Positions 19,848 through 28,607 of a stretch of 64,000 nt of DNA are shown one piece after another. Source of the stretch: Oceanimonas sp. GK1. Its GTDB lineage: Bacteria; Pseudomonadota; Gammaproteobacteria; Enterobacterales; Aeromonadaceae. Numbering within the stretch: the stretch's first letter is position 1; the number at the start of each line of letters is the position of its first letter. A model generated the notes under the pieces. It was not told where the DNA came from. It was given only the letters and a program-made list of their open reading frames with translations, and did no database searches. The stretch is from the NCBI RefSeq assembly GCF_000243075.1, contig NC_016745.1, positions 423,501 to 487,500 on the forward strand, in the 5' to 3' direction. The position numbers and the translations under genes are program-made.

Positions 19848-21068
19848 ATGGCGCTGTTTCACTTTCGGGCCGTCAGCCACAGCGGCGAGGAGCAGGAAGG
19901 CCGGCTGGAAGGGACCGATCAGCAGGCCATCGTGCTGCAACTGCAGCAGCGGGGGCTTATTCCGCTCAGCGTGGAACCCGCCGGCGAACGCCGTACCGGC
20001 TGGCTGAACATGAAACTCCGCCTGGGCCGCCGCGGCACCGGTGAGCGGCAGATCCAGGCCCTCACTCAGGATCTGGCTGCCCTGCTCAAGGCCGGGGTGC
20101 CCCTGGAACGGGCCCTGGGCATCATGATCCAGGTGCGCGACCGTGAAGACGACACTCATTTGCTGCACCGCCTGCGCGAGGGCATACAGCGGGGCCAGGC
20201 GCTGTCGGCGGTACTGGCAGAGCAGGACGCAGGCTTTTCCGCCTTTTACCTCAACATGATCCGCGCCGCCGAGATCTCGGGCAATCTGGAGCAGGGGCTG
20301 ACGGATCTGGCGCTGTACCTGGAGCGCAGCCGCCGGCTGCGGGAAAAGGCGCTGTCGGCGCTGATTTATCCGCTGATCCTGCTGCTGGTGTCGGCGGCCT
20401 CGCTGCTGATCATTCTCACCTACGTCATTCCCCAGTTTCAGCAGCTATTTGCCGACATGGGCCAGGCCATGCCCCTGCCCACCCGCATCGTGATCGGCGC
20501 CGCCGACGTCATTCGGCACGCCGGCCCCTGGCTGCTGCTGGGACTGCTGCTGGTGCTGCTCTATGCCCGTCGCCGGCTGCGAGAACCCGGGGTTCGCCGG
20601 GCCTGGCACCGGCTGCTGCTGCGCCTGCCCCTGGCCGGGCCACTGATCCAGCGGCTGGAAGTGGCCCGCTTCAGCCGCAGCCTGGGCACCCTGATGAAAG
20701 GCGGTGTGCCCCTGCTGGCCGCCCTCGACATCGCCCGCCAGACCCTGGGCAACCAGCTGCTGATGGAGATCCTGGCCGAAGCCGGCCGCGACCTTAAGGA
20801 AGGCAAGCGGCTGGCGGAGCCGCTGCAGGCTTCGGGCCGGTTTCCGCCCCTGGCGATACAGATGATTCGAGTGGGCGAGGAAACCGGCCAGCTGGAAGAC
20901 ATGCTGCTCAAGGTGGCCGACACCTACGACCGGGAAGTGGAAACCGCCATCGGGCGCCTGCTGACCATACTGGAGCCGGTGCTGATCCTGGGCCTGGGGG
21001 TGCTGATTGCCGGCATCATCATTTCCATGCTGGTGGCCATTCTCGGCATCAACGAACTGCCCATCTGA
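19848..21068 (+). CDS. gspF: Type II secretion inner-membrane platform protein GspF
   Basis: A 406-residue platform protein with the duplicated T2SSF domain and three hydrophobic segments (around residues 172-192, 222-240 and 375-398). Family motifs include TQDLAALLKAGVPLERALG and SRSLGTLMKGGVPLLAALDIA. It links the GspE ATPase to the pseudopilus. One base separates it from gspE. Confidence 0.96.
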   Translation: MALFHFRAVSHSGEEQEGRLEGTDQQAIVLQLQQRGLIPLSVEPAGERRTGWLNMKLRLGRRGTGERQIQALTQDLAALLKAGVPLERALGIMIQVRDREDDTHLLHRLREGIQRGQALSAVLAEQDAGFSAFYLNMIRAAEISGNLEQGLTDLALYLERSRRLREKALSALIYPLILLLVSAASLLIILTYVIPQFQQLFADMGQAMPLPTRIVIGAADVIRHAGPWLLLGLLLVLLYARRRLREPGVRRAWHRLLLRLPLAGPLIQRLEVARFSRSLGTLMKGGVPLLAALDIARQTLGNQLLMEILAEAGRDLKEGKRLAEPLQASGRFPPLAIQMIRVGEETGQLEDMLLKVADTYDREVETAIGRLLTILEPVLILGLGVLIAGIIISMLVAILGINELPI

Positions 21069-21078
21069 GGAGGCAAAA

Positions 21079-21507
21079 ATGCGTCATCCACATCAACCCA
21101 AGGGATCCGGTTTTACCCTGCTCGAGCTGCTGGTGGTGCTGGTGATCCTGGGACTGCTGGCCAGCCTGGCCGGTCCCCAGGTGCTGCGCCAGCTGGGCGG
21201 CTCCAAGACCAAGACGGCGGCACTGCAGATCAAGGAGCTGGGTACGGCGCTGGATCTGTACCGGCTGGAAGTGGGTCGTCATCCCACTACCGGTGAGGGG
21301 CTGGAGGCGCTGATCAGCGCCCCCGCCGGTGCCAGAGGCTGGAACGGCCCCTACCTGAACAAAAAATCGGTGCCGCAGGATCCCTGGGGCTACGACTACC
21401 AGTACCGCTCTCCCGGCCAGCATGGTGAGTTCGACCTGTTCAGCCTGGGCGCCGACAACCAAGAAGGAGGTTCGGGTGAAGCCCAGGACGTGGTCAGCTG
21501 GGAGTAA
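21079..21507 (+). CDS. gspG: Major pseudopilin GspG
   Basis: Major pseudopilin, 142 residues. A short positive leader ends at the prepilin peptidase site GSG|FTLLELLVVL, with Glu at mature position 5, followed by the hydrophobic N-terminal helix. The C-terminal half has the typical YRLEVGRHPTTGEGLEALI and PWGYDYQYRSPG segments. I chose the ATG at 21079, preceded by GAGGAGG; upstream in-frame codons overlap gspF without such a site. The 3' end overlaps gspH. Confidence 0.96.
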   Translation: MRHPHQPKGSGFTLLELLVVLVILGLLASLAGPQVLRQLGGSKTKTAALQIKELGTALDLYRLEVGRHPTTGEGLEALISAPAGARGWNGPYLNKKSVPQDPWGYDYQYRSPGQHGEFDLFSLGADNQEGGSGEAQDVVSWE

Positions 21508-21955
21508 AAACACCGGCTTTACTCTGCTGGAACTGCTGGTGGTGCTGACCATCGCCCTGCTGGCCCTGACCGTGGCCCTGCCGCGCTTTGCCGCTCTGCT
21601 GCCCGGCGCCGAGCTGAAAAGCTACAGCCGCCAGAGCGCCGCCCTGCTGCGGCTGGCCCGCAGCCAGGCCATTGCCACCGGCGACAGCGTGACCCTGACG
21701 CTGAACAGCGGGCAGCGGCAAACCCGGCTGTCCGGGCAGATCCCGGCGCATCCCTGGCCAGCGGGAATAACACTGAGCCTGACCGGCACCGGGCCACAGC
21801 CGCCTGCCAGTGCCTCCGCCGAGCTGGTGTTCTACCCCGACGGCGCCAGCAGCGGCGGCACCCTGAAGGTGGCCGGCAAAAACCGACAATATCGTATTCA
21901 GATCGACTGGCTCACCGGCCGGGTGTCTTTCGATGATCCCCCGCTCACGCCATAA
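21476..21955 (+). CDS. gspH: Minor pseudopilin GspH
   Basis: Minor pseudopilin of about 159 residues with the prepilin site KNTG|FTLLELLVVLTIALLALT. The GTG start at 21476 is favoured because AAGGAGG lies 5 nt upstream, within the end of gspG; upstream in-frame starts would make an unusually long leader. It overlaps gspG by 32 bp and gspI by 23 bp. GspH caps the pseudopilus together with I, J and K. Confidence 0.92.
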   Translation: MKPRTWSAGSKNTGFTLLELLVVLTIALLALTVALPRFAALLPGAELKSYSRQSAALLRLARSQAIATGDSVTLTLNSGQRQTRLSGQIPAHPWPAGITLSLTGTGPQPPASASAELVFYPDGASSGGTLKVAGKNRQYRIQIDWLTGRVSFDDPPLTP

Positions 21956-22331
21956 CCAGAAGGGCTTTACCCTGCTGGAAGTGCTGGTGGCCTTTGCGGT
22001 GCTCACCGTTGCCCTGGGAGTACTGCTCACGATTTTTTCCCTGGCGATCCGCACCACCCAGACCGCCCTGGACCAGCAAAAGGCGGTGCTGCTGGCGGAG
22101 TCGAAACTGGCCGAGCTCGACGCCGCCCTGACCCTGCGTCCCGGGGTGGAGCGGGGGACGTTCGACGACCGCTTTGCATGGGAGACCCGCATTGAGGAGT
22201 TCGACAGCCGGCCCCTGCTGGACAACCAGTCCATGTTGCTTCCCTACCGGCTGTCGGTGACGGTGAGCTGGAGCGAGCGCCGTCACTATGAACTCACCAC
22301 CCTGCGGTTGGTGCGCACGGAGGCCCGATGA
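21933..22331 (+). CDS. gspI: Minor pseudopilin GspI
   Basis: Minor pseudopilin, 132 residues. The leader MIPRSRHNQKG is cleaved before FTLLEVLVAFAVLTVALG. The C-terminal part (LAESKLAELDAA, FAWETRIEEF) matches the GspI family. The start lies inside gspH, and the stop overlaps an ATGATG that could be the ancestral start of gspJ. Confidence 0.94.
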   Translation: MIPRSRHNQKGFTLLEVLVAFAVLTVALGVLLTIFSLAIRTTQTALDQQKAVLLAESKLAELDAALTLRPGVERGTFDDRFAWETRIEEFDSRPLLDNQSMLLPYRLSVTVSWSERRHYELTTLRLVRTEAR

Positions 22332-22393
22332 TGCCAACCGAATTAAATTGCCGTTCAGGTACTGACTGCAGCTCCACGGTCGCCGTTTGCTGT

Positions 22394-22424
22394 GGTCACT
22401 CCCGAGAAGGCGGGAGTCCATGCT
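22394..22424. repeat. REP-like palindromic repeat at the 5' end of gspJ
   Basis: The segment TGGTCACTCCCGAGAAGGCG continues as GGAGTCCATGC. It contains the inverted repeat ACTCCCG-AGAAGG-CGGGAGT and closely resembles the dispersed proteobacterial repeats of the form GTCATTCCCGCGAAGGCGGGAATCCA. It lies between the two possible gspJ starts. Only this copy was noticed in the window. Confidence 0.6.
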
Positions 22425-22426
22425 GT

Positions 22427-23125
22427 ATGTCCTCGGCGGTAACACGCCTTCGAACACGCACGCGCGGCTTTACCCTGCTGGAGCTGATGGTGGCCCTGAG
22501 CCTGCTGACCCTGCTGGCAGGGCTGATGTTCGGCGGCTTTCGCATTGCCAGTCACGCCTGGCAAACCGTGGACGAGCACAACAGCCAGCTGAGTGAAACC
22601 GTACAGGCCCAGCGTTTTCTGCGCCGGCTGCTGGCTCGCAGCCAGGCCCGCTCGGTGCCGGAAACCCGGGACGCCTCCCTGCTTTCCTTTCAGGGAGACC
22701 AACGCTCGCTGATTTTCCTCTCTACCCTGCCCCAGCGAGACAGCCGCGTCACTCAGCCGGCCTGGTTCTACCTGGCACTGGACGACAGCGTTCCCGAACA
22801 ACCGATGCTGGTGCTGAAAACTCAAGCCCTGGCCGGCCTAGACGCCCCCACGCCGGAGCAACCGGAGATCACCTTTGACTGGTACCAGCTGGTGGACGAC
22901 TTTCAGCCCCCAAACGACATAGCGCCCTTGCTGACCCTGCCCGCCGCGGCCTTTCGCCTCGACTACCTGCCTTCGGAAGAAAACGGTCTGCAGCTCGATT
23001 GGCAGGCGGACTGGCAACAGCAAGACAGGCTGCCATTACTGGTACGGCTGCAACTGAATGAAGACTGGCCGGCGCTGATCGTGTCTCCCGGGGAACAGGC
23101 CAATGTCGTTAAACAAATGCGCTAA
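22427..23125 (+). CDS. gspJ: Minor pseudopilin GspJ
   Basis: Minor pseudopilin with the site RTRG|FTLLELMVALSLLTLLAG. Two starts are possible. ATG at 22328 overlaps the gspI stop but gives an atypical 47-residue, cysteine-rich leader that reads through a REP-like repeat. ATG at 22427 gives a normal 14-residue leader and about 232 residues; a GGGAG supplied by the repeat lies 10 nt upstream. I favour 22427. The 3' end overlaps gspK by 23 bp. The rest of the protein fits the GspJ family. Confidence 0.88.
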   Translation: MSSAVTRLRTRTRGFTLLELMVALSLLTLLAGLMFGGFRIASHAWQTVDEHNSQLSETVQAQRFLRRLLARSQARSVPETRDASLLSFQGDQRSLIFLSTLPQRDSRVTQPAWFYLALDDSVPEQPMLVLKTQALAGLDAPTPEQPEITFDWYQLVDDFQPPNDIAPLLTLPAAAFRLDYLPSEENGLQLDWQADWQQQDRLPLLVRLQLNEDWPALIVSPGEQANVVKQMR

Positions 23126-24044
23126 CCAAAAGGGCATTGCCCTGATCAGCGTGCTGTGGCTGCTGTTGTTGCTGACGGTGCTGGCCTCGGGGCTGTCGGT
23201 GAACAGCCGCCACCAGGCCCGGCAGAGCGGCAACATCGCCACCGCCACCCAGCTGCAGCAGGGGGCTGACGCCGGCCTGCACCTGGCGCTGCTGGCCCTG
23301 GCCCAACCGCCGGCTCAGCAACCCTGGCTGGCCGACGGCAGCCCCCATGTGGTGCCGTTCGGCGACATGTCGGTGTATGTGGCGCTGTTTAACGAAAGCG
23401 GCCGTATCGATCTCAACACCGCCGGCCCCGAACTGCTCGATGGCCTGCTGGCCACCGTCGAGCCCGACGACGCCCTGCGTGGCCGGCTGACAGACGCCAT
23501 TCTGGACTGGCGCGACGGCGACGATCTGCGCCGGCTCAATGGCGCCGAGCTCGACGATTATCTGGCGGCCGGCCTGGATTACGGTCCCGCCAATGCCCCC
23601 TTTACCTCGGTGGACGAGCTGCAGCAGGTACTGGAGATGACGCCTGAACTTTACCGGAAAATTCGTCACAGCCTGACCCTGCGCAACCCGCGCCGGGGCA
23701 TCAACCCGCAGTTCGCCCCCCGGCAGGTGTTGCTGGCCCTGCCCGGCGTCAGCGAAGCCACGGTGGATCAGTTTATTGAAGACAAACGCGTCCGGCATGA
23801 AGCGGGCCAGCCACCTCCGGCCACCGACCTGTTTCCCCAGGCGCTGCTCTCTAGCGGCCCCCCCGGGGTCAACTACACTATTCATACTGAAGCCCGAATG
23901 AATACGGTATATCGCTACCGGCTGACCGCCACTCTGCTCAACCGTCCGAGTCAGCCCCTGCTACTGAAGGCGGAACAGGAATTTATTCCGCTGTTTACCG
24001 ACACAGCCCCTGACGGAGACGCCCTATGGATGGGGACCGAATGA
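23103..24044 (+). CDS. gspK: Pseudopilus tip protein GspK
   Basis: A 313-residue atypical minor pseudopilin that caps the pseudopilus. The leader MSLNKCANQKG precedes IALISVLWLLLLLTVLASG; as usual for GspK it lacks the mature Glu5. The large globular domain contains the helix-hairpin-helix-like stretch with ESGRIDLNTAGPELL and ILDWRDGDDLRR. It overlaps gspJ and gspL. Confidence 0.94.
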   Translation: MSLNKCANQKGIALISVLWLLLLLTVLASGLSVNSRHQARQSGNIATATQLQQGADAGLHLALLALAQPPAQQPWLADGSPHVVPFGDMSVYVALFNESGRIDLNTAGPELLDGLLATVEPDDALRGRLTDAILDWRDGDDLRRLNGAELDDYLAAGLDYGPANAPFTSVDELQQVLEMTPELYRKIRHSLTLRNPRRGINPQFAPRQVLLALPGVSEATVDQFIEDKRVRHEAGQPPPATDLFPQALLSSGPPGVNYTIHTEARMNTVYRYRLTATLLNRPSQPLLLKAEQEFIPLFTDTAPDGDALWMGTE

Positions 24045-25102
24045 CTCAGGCACTTGGCCGCCATGGCCGCCAACTGACACAAACACTGGCCCGGTTCTGG
24101 GGCTGGTGGAGCGGACAGCTAATTACCTTGCTGCCGGAACGGCTGCGCCGGCGACTGCTTCGCCCCGGTCAGTCACTGTGCATTTATGCTGAGCAGGATC
24201 AATACCGGCTGCAACTGCAGCCCGATGGCCACGTCCAGGCACTGGCAGACATGACTCCCGCCGAACGGCAGCAACTGGTGCAAAAGGCCACTCGAGTGCG
24301 GTTGTGCCTGCCCGCCAGCGAGCTGCTGCTGACCCGACTCACCCTGCCCGCCGCCACCGCCGGCAACCTGGACAATGTGCTGCGCTTTGAAATGGACCGA
24401 CACACGCCCTTTACCGCCGATCAGGTGTATTTCGGCTTTACCGTCGCCCCCCGGGAAAAACACAGCCCGCATATTCAGGTCAGCCTGCTGCTGGCGCCCA
24501 AAACGCCGGTTGACGCTCACCTTGCCGAGCTCTCGGCCCTGGGGCTGTCCCCTTCCCTGCTGTGCGATGCCGACCATGCCGAAGCCCCCTCCATTGCCCT
24601 GCCTGTGGCTCCCGGCGGCGCCAGCCAGGGCGCGGGCCGGCTGAAAAACCTGCACGGCGCCCTGGTACTGATCATGCTGTTGTTGCTGATCGCCGTGCCC
24701 CTTTACCACCGCCAGAGCCGCATCGACAGCCTTAGCGCCGAACTGGAGCCGCCCCGCCAACGGGCCGAGCAGGCCGCCGCCCTCAAACGCCAGCTGGACG
24801 CCCTGCGCGACAGTCGGGCGTTTCTCAGCAACAAGAGAGCCGAACGCCCGCCCACCCTGCCACTGCTGGACGAGCTCACCCGCCAGTTACCCGATCATAC
24901 CTGGCTGACCCGGCTGGAGCTGGGGCACGACACCCTGCAGATCCGCGGCGAGTCGGCCAATGCCTCCGAGCTGATTGGCCTGCTGGAAGGCTCTCCATTG
25001 TTTTCCGACGTGCGCTTCAGTTCGCCAATCACCAACAACCCGGCCACCGGCAAGGATCGTTTCATGATCACCGCCCGGCTGAATGAGGGAACGCTGCCAT
25101 GA
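24026..25102 (+). CDS. gspL: Type II secretion protein GspL (PilN-like form)
   Basis: A bitopic inner-membrane protein of 358 residues: a cytoplasmic part of about 210 residues, a transmembrane segment (GALVLIMLLLLIAVPLYH), a coiled-coil stretch and a C-terminal PilN/ferredoxin-like domain (HTWLTRLELGHDTLQIRGESANASELIGLLE). GspL recruits GspE to the platform. The cytoplasmic actin-like portion is short compared with classical GspL and resembles the Xps-type/PilN class. GGAG lies 7 nt before this ATG; an ATG at 24041 that overlaps the gspK stop is an alternative. Confidence 0.85.
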   Translation: MDGDRMTQALGRHGRQLTQTLARFWGWWSGQLITLLPERLRRRLLRPGQSLCIYAEQDQYRLQLQPDGHVQALADMTPAERQQLVQKATRVRLCLPASELLLTRLTLPAATAGNLDNVLRFEMDRHTPFTADQVYFGFTVAPREKHSPHIQVSLLLAPKTPVDAHLAELSALGLSPSLLCDADHAEAPSIALPVAPGGASQGAGRLKNLHGALVLIMLLLLIAVPLYHRQSRIDSLSAELEPPRQRAEQAAALKRQLDALRDSRAFLSNKRAERPPTLPLLDELTRQLPDHTWLTRLELGHDTLQIRGESANASELIGLLEGSPLFSDVRFSSPITNNPATGKDRFMITARLNEGTLP

Positions 25103-25707
25103 ACCTGGATGCCCGGCAACAGCAACTGGCGGCACTGGGCCTGCTGCTGCTGGTGGTACTGCTGGTGTTCAGCCTGTTCATCAGCCCGCTGTTCAGCCTG
25201 TTCTGGCGCCAGGGCCTGATAACGCGCCAGCTGGAGTCCCAGCTGGCGCGTTATCAGGCCCTGGCCGGCGAGCTGGAGCAAACCGAGCAACAGCTGCAAC
25301 GGCTGAGGGCCAGTGCGCCCGACGACAACCTCTACCTGCCCGAACAGCGTCCTGCCCTGGCCCAGGCCTGGCTGCAGCAGCACCTTAACCGCCGAGTGGC
25401 CCAAAGCGGCGGCCAGCTGGTGAGCATTCAGAACGCACCGGCAGCCAGCGATGGCCCGCTGCCGGAAGTCATGCTGCGGGTGCATCTGCGCAGCGAACTC
25501 AGCGAGCTGGTACCGCTGATCCATGCCCTGGAGTCGGGCACGCCGGCGCTGTTTATCGAGGATCTGGTGATTACCGCCTCCCCCCGCCGGGCACGCCAGC
25601 GCAACAATCAGGCCGTGCTCCGCCGGCAAAGCGCCCGAGTACAGGACATCCCCTCCCTCGACGTACGTTTCAGCCTGCTCGGCTATACCCGACAGGAGGC
25701 GCCATGA
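25099..25707 (+). CDS. gspM: Type II secretion protein GspM (PilO-like form)
   Basis: A 202-residue inner-membrane protein with one N-terminal transmembrane segment (LAALGLLLLVVLLVFSLFI), a coiled coil rich in Leu, Gln and Glu (residues about 40-70) and a PilO/GspM ferredoxin-like periplasmic domain (PEVMLRVHLRSELSELVPLIHALESG). It pairs with GspL. ATGA overlap with gspL, and the end overlaps the next gene. Confidence 0.88.
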   Translation: MNLDARQQQLAALGLLLLVVLLVFSLFISPLFSLFWRQGLITRQLESQLARYQALAGELEQTEQQLQRLRASAPDDNLYLPEQRPALAQAWLQQHLNRRVAQSGGQLVSIQNAPAASDGPLPEVMLRVHLRSELSELVPLIHALESGTPALFIEDLVITASPRRARQRNNQAVLRRQSARVQDIPSLDVRFSLLGYTRQEAP

Positions 25708-26225
25708 CGCTCACCCCCTGGCCCCTGCTACTGATGCTGTGGCTGCCGGCGGCGCAGGCGCAGACCGAGGAGCCCGACTATCCACCGCTGGAGCAATTTG
25801 ATGCCCTGCTGGAACGGCCGCTGTTCAACGCCAGCCGACGGCCCGAGGCCGAGGAAGACAACCGCGCCCCCCTGAGCGAAAGTGCCGCCCACATGCGTGA
25901 AAAATGGCGTCTGAGCGGTGTGGTGTGGGAACACGGTCAGCAGTTGGCCCTGTTCAGCGAGCGGCAAGACGAAGGCAGGCAGCGGTTACGCACCGGCATG
26001 TATCTGGAGGGCAACTGGCTGCTGGAGGAGATCACCGAACACAGCGTCACCCTGACCGACAATGACCAGCGCCTGCGGCTGGAACTGTGGGAGCCGAGAG
26101 CACCGTCCACCCGGCCGCTGCCGGAGCCGAGTCCGCCACCGAAGGCGGACGAACCGCCGGAGCAGAACACTCACAACGGCGACCAGCCGGAGACCGTACA
26201 GGGAAGTAACGGGGAGTCATTATGA
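25704..26225 (+). CDS. gspN: GspN/XpsN-like type II secretion protein with GspC-HR-like domain
   Basis: A 173-residue exported protein. A signal sequence (LLLMLWLPAAQAQ) precedes a domain with LLERPLFNASRRP and WRLSGVVWEHGQQLALFSE, which resembles the homology region of GspC that contacts the secretin. A Pro/Glu-rich tail follows. It has no PDZ domain. The position between gspM and gspD equals that of xpsN in Xanthomonas, and no separate gspC is seen, so it probably fills the GspC role; this is inference. AGGAGG precedes the ATG, and the stop overlaps gspD. Confidence 0.75.
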   Translation: MTLTPWPLLLMLWLPAAQAQTEEPDYPPLEQFDALLERPLFNASRRPEAEEDNRAPLSESAAHMREKWRLSGVVWEHGQQLALFSERQDEGRQRLRTGMYLEGNWLLEEITEHSVTLTDNDQRLRLELWEPRAPSTRPLPEPSPPPKADEPPEQNTHNGDQPETVQGSNGESL

Positions 26226-28309
26226 ACAAGCTTTTATTATCTCGCTGGCTGGGCGCCGGCCTCATTGGCACCCTGCTGGTGGCCTGCACCACCCCCACCG
26301 GCGACCGGGGGGCGCTCGACAAGCCCTGGGGCAAGGAACGAGTCAGCAGCAGCTATGATCCGGTCAGGCTGCCAGCGGGCGAACAGCCCGCAGACCGACT
26401 GCCCGCCAGCTTGACCCCGGCACCGACAGTCCCCCCCGCGACCCGCAGCGAAATCTACCGGGGCTCGGGCAACTTTATGCGTCTGGACCAGGCGGAGCAG
26501 GCCCGGGAACCGGCCCCCGGTGACGTCACCCTCAACTTTCAGGGCTCCGACATTGCCGAGGTGGTCAAAACCATACTGGGCGACATTCTGCAGCTCAATT
26601 ACTCCCTCGACGAACGGGTGCGCGGCCAGGTGTATCTGCAGACCAGCCGGCCCATTCGTCAGGACGACCTGCTGCCCACCCTCGAAAGCCTGCTGCAAAC
26701 CCACGGCGCCGCCCTGGTGCACAGCAACGGCCTGTTCAACGTGGTACCCGCCGGTGAAGTGCCGCCCTCGGCGCTGAATCCGCGGCTCACTCCCACCGCC
26801 GAACGGGGTTACCAGATGCTGATTTTGCCCCTGCGCTACATTGGCGCCCGGGAAATGGAGAAAATCCTGGAGCCGGTCAAGTCCCGCCAGGGCGCCATGA
26901 TGGTGGACGACAGGCGCAATCTGCTCACCCTGGTGGGCACCCGGGACGAGCTCACCAACATTCGCGATACCGTCCATCTGTTTGATGTGGACCAGTTACG
27001 CGGCATGTCGGTAGGGCTGTTCCGGCTGCAGGCCAGCAGCGCCGAAATCATCGCCAGCGAGCTGCAGGCCATTTTCGGCGACGAGGCCGAGGGCCCACTG
27101 GCGGGCATGGTGCGCTACCTGCCCATAGAGCGGCTCAACGCCCTGCTGGTGATCACCCCCCAGGAGCGCTACCTGACCGATGCCCGAGTATGGATAGAAC
27201 GGCTGGATCGGGCCGAAAACCCCCGTGGCCTCAACATGTATGTGTATCACGTGCAGAACGGCAAGGCCGACCACCTAGCCGAACTGCTTAACCAGCTGTT
27301 TGACAGCCAGCGCCGCAACAGCGCCGGCTCCTCCCTGCCGCCGGCCACCAGCACCAGCGAAGAAGGCAGCCCGGTGCAGATTGCCACCGGCATTAGCGCC
27401 GCCAACCTGGATGTGGGGGAAGTGAGCGTCATCGCCGACACCGAACGCAACGCCCTGGTGGTGATGGCCGCCAGCGCCGACTACGAGAAGGTGGAGCAGG
27501 CCATCAAGCGGCTGGATCAGCTGCCGCTGCAGGTGCTGGTGGAAGCCACCATAGTGGAAGTGAGCCTGGAAGACGAACTGCGCTACGGCCTGCAATGGTA
27601 TTTCAAAAACAACCTGGGCGGCGGTCGCAGCGGCGTGGGTGCCGTGGGGGCGCTGCCCATTCCTTCCCCCTTTGACGGCGGCCTGGACGTCAGCGCCAGC
27701 TACGAGGTGTTCAACGCCGCCGGCACCCGGGCCCTGCTCCAGGCCCTGGCCAGCGACTCCAAGGTCAACGTGATCTCCTCCCCCTCGCTGATGGTGCTCG
27801 ACAACCAGAAGGCGCTGATCCGCGTGGGGGATCAGGTGCCCATTCGCACCTCGGAAACCACCAACCTCAACAGCGACATAGGCAACGTGACCAGCACCAT
27901 TCAGTATCGCGATACCGGTGTGTTGCTGGAAGTCACCCCGCGAGTAAACGCCGGCGGCATGGTGGTGCTGGAGCTGGTGCAGGAGGTGAACGACGTGGCC
28001 ACCACCACCAGCTCCAACATTCAGTCGCCCACCATTACCCAGCGTAAAATCGATACCCGGGTAGCGGTGCAAAGCGGTGAAACCCTGGTGCTGGGGGGGC
28101 TTATCCGCGAAAACACCACCCGCGACAGCCAGGGTGTGCCCGGCCTTCGCCATGTGCCGGTGCTGGGCTGGCTGTTTGGCAGCAGCGGCACCAACACCCG
28201 CCGCACCGAGCTGGTGGTGCTGATCACCCCCACCGCCGTGGCCAGTGCCATCGACGCCCGCGCCGTCACCCAGGAATACCGCAGCAAACTGCAGCAGGTG
28301 GCGATGTAA
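26222..28309 (+). CDS. gspD: Type II secretion secretin GspD (XpsD-like lipoprotein)
   Basis: Outer-membrane secretin of 695 residues. The signal sequence ends in a lipobox, LLVAC (Cys22), so it is probably lipidated and self-piloting, as known for XpsD. It has N0-N3 domains (VTLNFQGSDIAEVVKTILGD, LPLRYIGAREMEKIL) and the C-terminal secretin core (LQALASDSKVNVISSPSLMVLDNQKA, GETLVLGGLI). Last gene of the operon; translation is coupled to gspN by ATGA. A weak hairpin with a bulge lies at 28318-28343. Confidence 0.95.
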   Translation: MNKLLLSRWLGAGLIGTLLVACTTPTGDRGALDKPWGKERVSSSYDPVRLPAGEQPADRLPASLTPAPTVPPATRSEIYRGSGNFMRLDQAEQAREPAPGDVTLNFQGSDIAEVVKTILGDILQLNYSLDERVRGQVYLQTSRPIRQDDLLPTLESLLQTHGAALVHSNGLFNVVPAGEVPPSALNPRLTPTAERGYQMLILPLRYIGAREMEKILEPVKSRQGAMMVDDRRNLLTLVGTRDELTNIRDTVHLFDVDQLRGMSVGLFRLQASSAEIIASELQAIFGDEAEGPLAGMVRYLPIERLNALLVITPQERYLTDARVWIERLDRAENPRGLNMYVYHVQNGKADHLAELLNQLFDSQRRNSAGSSLPPATSTSEEGSPVQIATGISAANLDVGEVSVIADTERNALVVMAASADYEKVEQAIKRLDQLPLQVLVEATIVEVSLEDELRYGLQWYFKNNLGGGRSGVGAVGALPIPSPFDGGLDVSASYEVFNAAGTRALLQALASDSKVNVISSPSLMVLDNQKALIRVGDQVPIRTSETTNLNSDIGNVTSTIQYRDTGVLLEVTPRVNAGGMVVLELVQEVNDVATTTSSNIQSPTITQRKIDTRVAVQSGETLVLGGLIRENTTRDSQGVPGLRHVPVLGWLFGSSGTNTRRTELVVLITPTAVASAIDARAVTQEYRSKLQQVAM

Positions 28310-28508
28310 CAAAGAACGGGCATGCCCAAAGAATGGGATGCCCCTTGCCATGTATCATTTACGATACCGTAATAATAAAAAACAATACTTATAAAACAGC
28401 TAGTTACCTTTTTCCTTAAGATGACGTGTTAACTATCGTTGACAATCTGTTTCCCCTTACGGTTTTCCATTCGAGACTATCTGATATAAATCAGCAAGAT
28501 ATCGTTTA

Positions 28509-28524
28509 TGGCATGGTTTCTGCC
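28509..28524 (+). promoter_or_regulatory. Candidate sigma-54 promoter upstream of the exported unknown protein
   Basis: TGGCATGGTTTCTGCC places GG (28510-28511) and GC (28522-28523) exactly 10 bp apart, as in the -24/-12 consensus TGGCACG-N4-TTGCA. The predicted start, near 28535, is about 70 bp before the ATG at 28608. A small palindrome, CTGAT-ATAA-ATCAG (28481-28494), lies just upstream and might be an activator site. A sigma-54-type activator gene lies immediately downstream. The match is imperfect (T for C, C for T). Confidence 0.5.
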
Positions 28525-28607
28525 TTTATTCGAACACCCCGCCAGGTCGCCGTCTGCTTCTGATGCTGCCGACCCGGCTGTTGTGGTTGAACCAAGGAGA
28601 CAGAATC

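Noticed and set aside
22328..22426. A frameshifted or disrupted gspJ
   Set aside because: The frame is open throughout, and a good start at 22427 gives a normal pseudopilin, so the gene appears intact.
27240..27260. A second CACGTG motif (TATCACGTGCAG) as possible parS
   Set aside because: Only the central hexamer matches; the flanking bases are not palindromic and do not fit the consensus.
28439..28467. TTGACA at 28439 as a sigma-70 promoter for the exported protein
   Set aside because: No acceptable -10 element lies 16-18 bp downstream; the sigma-54-like element closer to the gene fits better.
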